Shown: piece after piece, positions 63,801-64,000 of the stretch
Numbering within the stretch: the stretch's first letter is position 1
Layout: each line of letters begins with the position of its first letter
NCBI GenBank assembly: GCA_022376465.1
Contig: JACDTU010000021.1
Coordinates: forward strand, 478,922-542,921
Direction of reading: 5' to 3'
Source of the DNA: Cubamyces lactineus
Lineage: Eukaryota > Basidiomycota > Agaricomycetes > Polyporales > Polyporaceae
Length of the DNA stretch: 64,000 bases
Made by a program: the position numbers and the translations under genes
The notes under the pieces: generated by a model
The model's input: only the letters and a program-made list of their open reading frames with translations
Databases searched by the model: none
Told to the model about the DNA's origin: nothing

Positions 63801-64000
63801 GGATTTCGTCCAAGGTCTTCTCCTTCTGGTCTTTCTTCGCTGCTATAGCGATCTCCGTAGACTTATTAATCTTTCGGATTTTCTTCTTGCGGTACCATAG
63901 CTCAATGGCCCTCGAAGGATTAAATGTAAGCCTTTCGGAGTCTGGGTCTGCGTCGTCCTCGTCCGGTATAGCACGTACGAACGATACGACCAGGTCTTGA
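60880..64000 (-). CDS. Gypsy-2 Pol (RT, RNase H, integrase, chromodomain), partial
   Basis: Open from the window edge (the frame continues upstream of the first ATG at 63,813 through TFNPSRAIELWYRKKKI). Reverse transcriptase: IYPLTYTERIELDKFIAENL, FVTKKDGSLRPVQDYRALN, LDVRAGYNNVRI, FGLCNAPATFQ, YMDDILIFSDN. RT-RNase H connection: [52 protein letters not shown]. Integrase: zinc finger (HHDAPIMGHPGVQKTYDLV, CAACQTSK), DDE core ([34 protein letters not shown]). The C-terminal chromodomain (WEVEAILSHRTRGTRKQYLV, WPASENSWEPEKHL) may steer integration to marked chromatin. No stops in the visible 1,040 codons, so this copy may be active. Confidence 0.95.
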   Translation of the reverse strand, partial: QDLVVSFVRAIPDEDDADPDSERLTFNPSRAIELWYRKKKIRKINKSTEIAIAAKKDQKEKTLDEILPDFVKDYRQVFEKKAASRFPPSRPWDHAIEFKKDFDHHTKGSWRKIYPLTYTERIELDKFIAENLEKGYIRKSKSPLASPFFFVTKKDGSLRPVQDYRALNEGTIKNAYPLPLISDIIDRLKGATIFTKLDVRAGYNNVRIKEGDEWKAAFITPSGLFEPTVMFFGLCNAPATFQNMMNDLFRDMLQEGWMVIYMDDILIFSDNVEDHHERTRRALQRLQDSDLFLKAEKCEFDRQEVEFLGSIIRPGVVAMDPVKLKAIIEWEPPKTVKQVQAFLGFGNFYRRFIRDYSKIVRPLTELTKKDQPFLWTPDCQKAFDTLKKRFTEEPILQIPDPEKPFQIECDASKVATGAVLRQQGEDGLWHPCAYLSKSFTPAERNYQIYDRELLAIVRALEAWRHFLQGSPHPTEILSDHKNLTYFRTAQKLNRRQARWHLFLSEFNIVIKHQPGKSLTQADALSRRSGHDGGENDNKDVVLLGPELFAKAVNVELQERIRDSKLRDSSVVEYITLKGKATKRPEFGKPEDWSDDDGILLYKNRVYVPPDNQLYRDIVKMHHDAPIMGHPGVQKTYDLVKREYMWPGMRKFIVQYVKGCAACQTSKVNTHPIKPGLIPIQHSGDTRPFRTITMDYITDLPESDGFNAVQVVVDHDVSKAAVFSPCTKNITAEGAMDILQRDVYRRFGLPAKVISDRGPQFISKAFKELHNSLGIETALSTAYHPQTDGETERVNQELDLALRLYCANNPENWAKLLPQFEFAHNQRTHSVTGKSPFELLYGFQPEAAGTVRTTPKHPSTEQRLQSLQEARENTIAAHAQAAAAMSRRLPAAQVPLKLGDKVLLDTKNLRLPYVSRKLIPKRVGPFAIVKVLGPVTFKLKLPEKWKIHPVFHAALLTPYHTTKEHGPDYIRPPPIPTPDSTEGEEWEVEAILSHRTRGTRKQYLVAWKGWPASENSWEPEKHLKNAQSILRNYKKRHKLS

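Larger units (their letters stand above)
58945..64000 (-). mobile_element. Gypsy-2: Ty3/gypsy chromovirus, runs off the window
   Basis: Minus-strand element: 3' LTR, polypurine tract, ORF3, pol with chromodomain. Visible reading frames are intact. Gag, protease and the 5' LTR lie beyond position 64,000. Confidence 0.9.

Noticed and set aside
1..64000. CRISPR arrays, rRNA genes, biosynthetic cluster cores
   Set aside because: No spaced direct repeats, no rRNA sequence, and no NRPS, PKS or terpene synthase motifs were seen; the organism is a fungus.

Overview
The window is nuclear DNA of a filamentous basidiomycete, most likely an Agaricomycete. The evidence is dense genes cut by many 45-60 bp introns with GTRNGY donors, families typical of mushroom-forming fungi (a DUF6533-type seven-helix protein, a SMPSYFTTR/PELVLN-type membrane protein, secreted SurE-like proteins, a seed-maturation-like repeat protein), a tRNA gene with a short intron, and a large block of LTR retrotransposons. 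I cannot name the species. All exon boundaries were read by eye from splice signals and frame continuity.

Region 1 (1-46,930) is ordinary gene-rich euchromatin. In order it carries: a SET-domain lysine methyltransferase (+); a FluG-N-terminal-like amidohydrolase (-); tRNA-Asp with an 11-nt intron (+); a secreted FAD amine/polyamine oxidase (+); a multi-helix membrane protein (-); a degenerate fragment of the leucyl-tRNA synthetase gene (-); a 434-bp element with 49-bp perfect terminal inverted repeats; a secreted M28 aminopeptidase (-); cytosolic leucyl-tRNA synthetase (-); an FLVCR-like MFS transporter (+); a Kes1-like oxysterol-binding protein (+); a DUF6533 membrane protein and a decayed relative (-); two convergent secreted SurE-like genes enclosing an unrecognised conserved gene and a GPI-anchored-type protein; branched-chain aminotransferase (+); Deg1/Pus3 pseudouridine synthase (-); a Kelch protein (-); an SMP-like repeat protein (-); an NHP6 HMG-box protein (-); and an otubain deubiquitinase (-).

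Region 2 (46,930-64,000) is a nest of LTR retrotransposons, all coding on the minus strand. Gypsy-1 (48,528-53,324) is a Ty3 chromovirus with a chromodomain. Its pol is broken by a stop codon and its 5' half is missing. A Ty1/copia element (53,897-58,944) has one uninterrupted 1421-codon gag-pol frame. Gypsy-2 (58,945 to the window edge) is a second chromovirus, with an intact visible pol, and appears inserted in the 5' end of the copia element. A partial LTR (53,325-53,896) separates gypsy-1 from copia.

The most unusual feature is the 3' end of gypsy-1. After pol come three tiny hydrophobic reading frames of 77, 52 and 50 codons, then a 433-codon frame with a helical middle and two PPPY motifs. 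They are packed like an operon: pol stop, 10 nt, ATG; then TGA directly followed by ATG; then a 62-nt gap; then ATGCCTAG start/stop overlap. Gypsy-2 has a frame of similar length (430 codons) in the same place but no small hydrophobic frames. The position is the one occupied by env-like genes in other LTR elements; any membrane or export role is inference.
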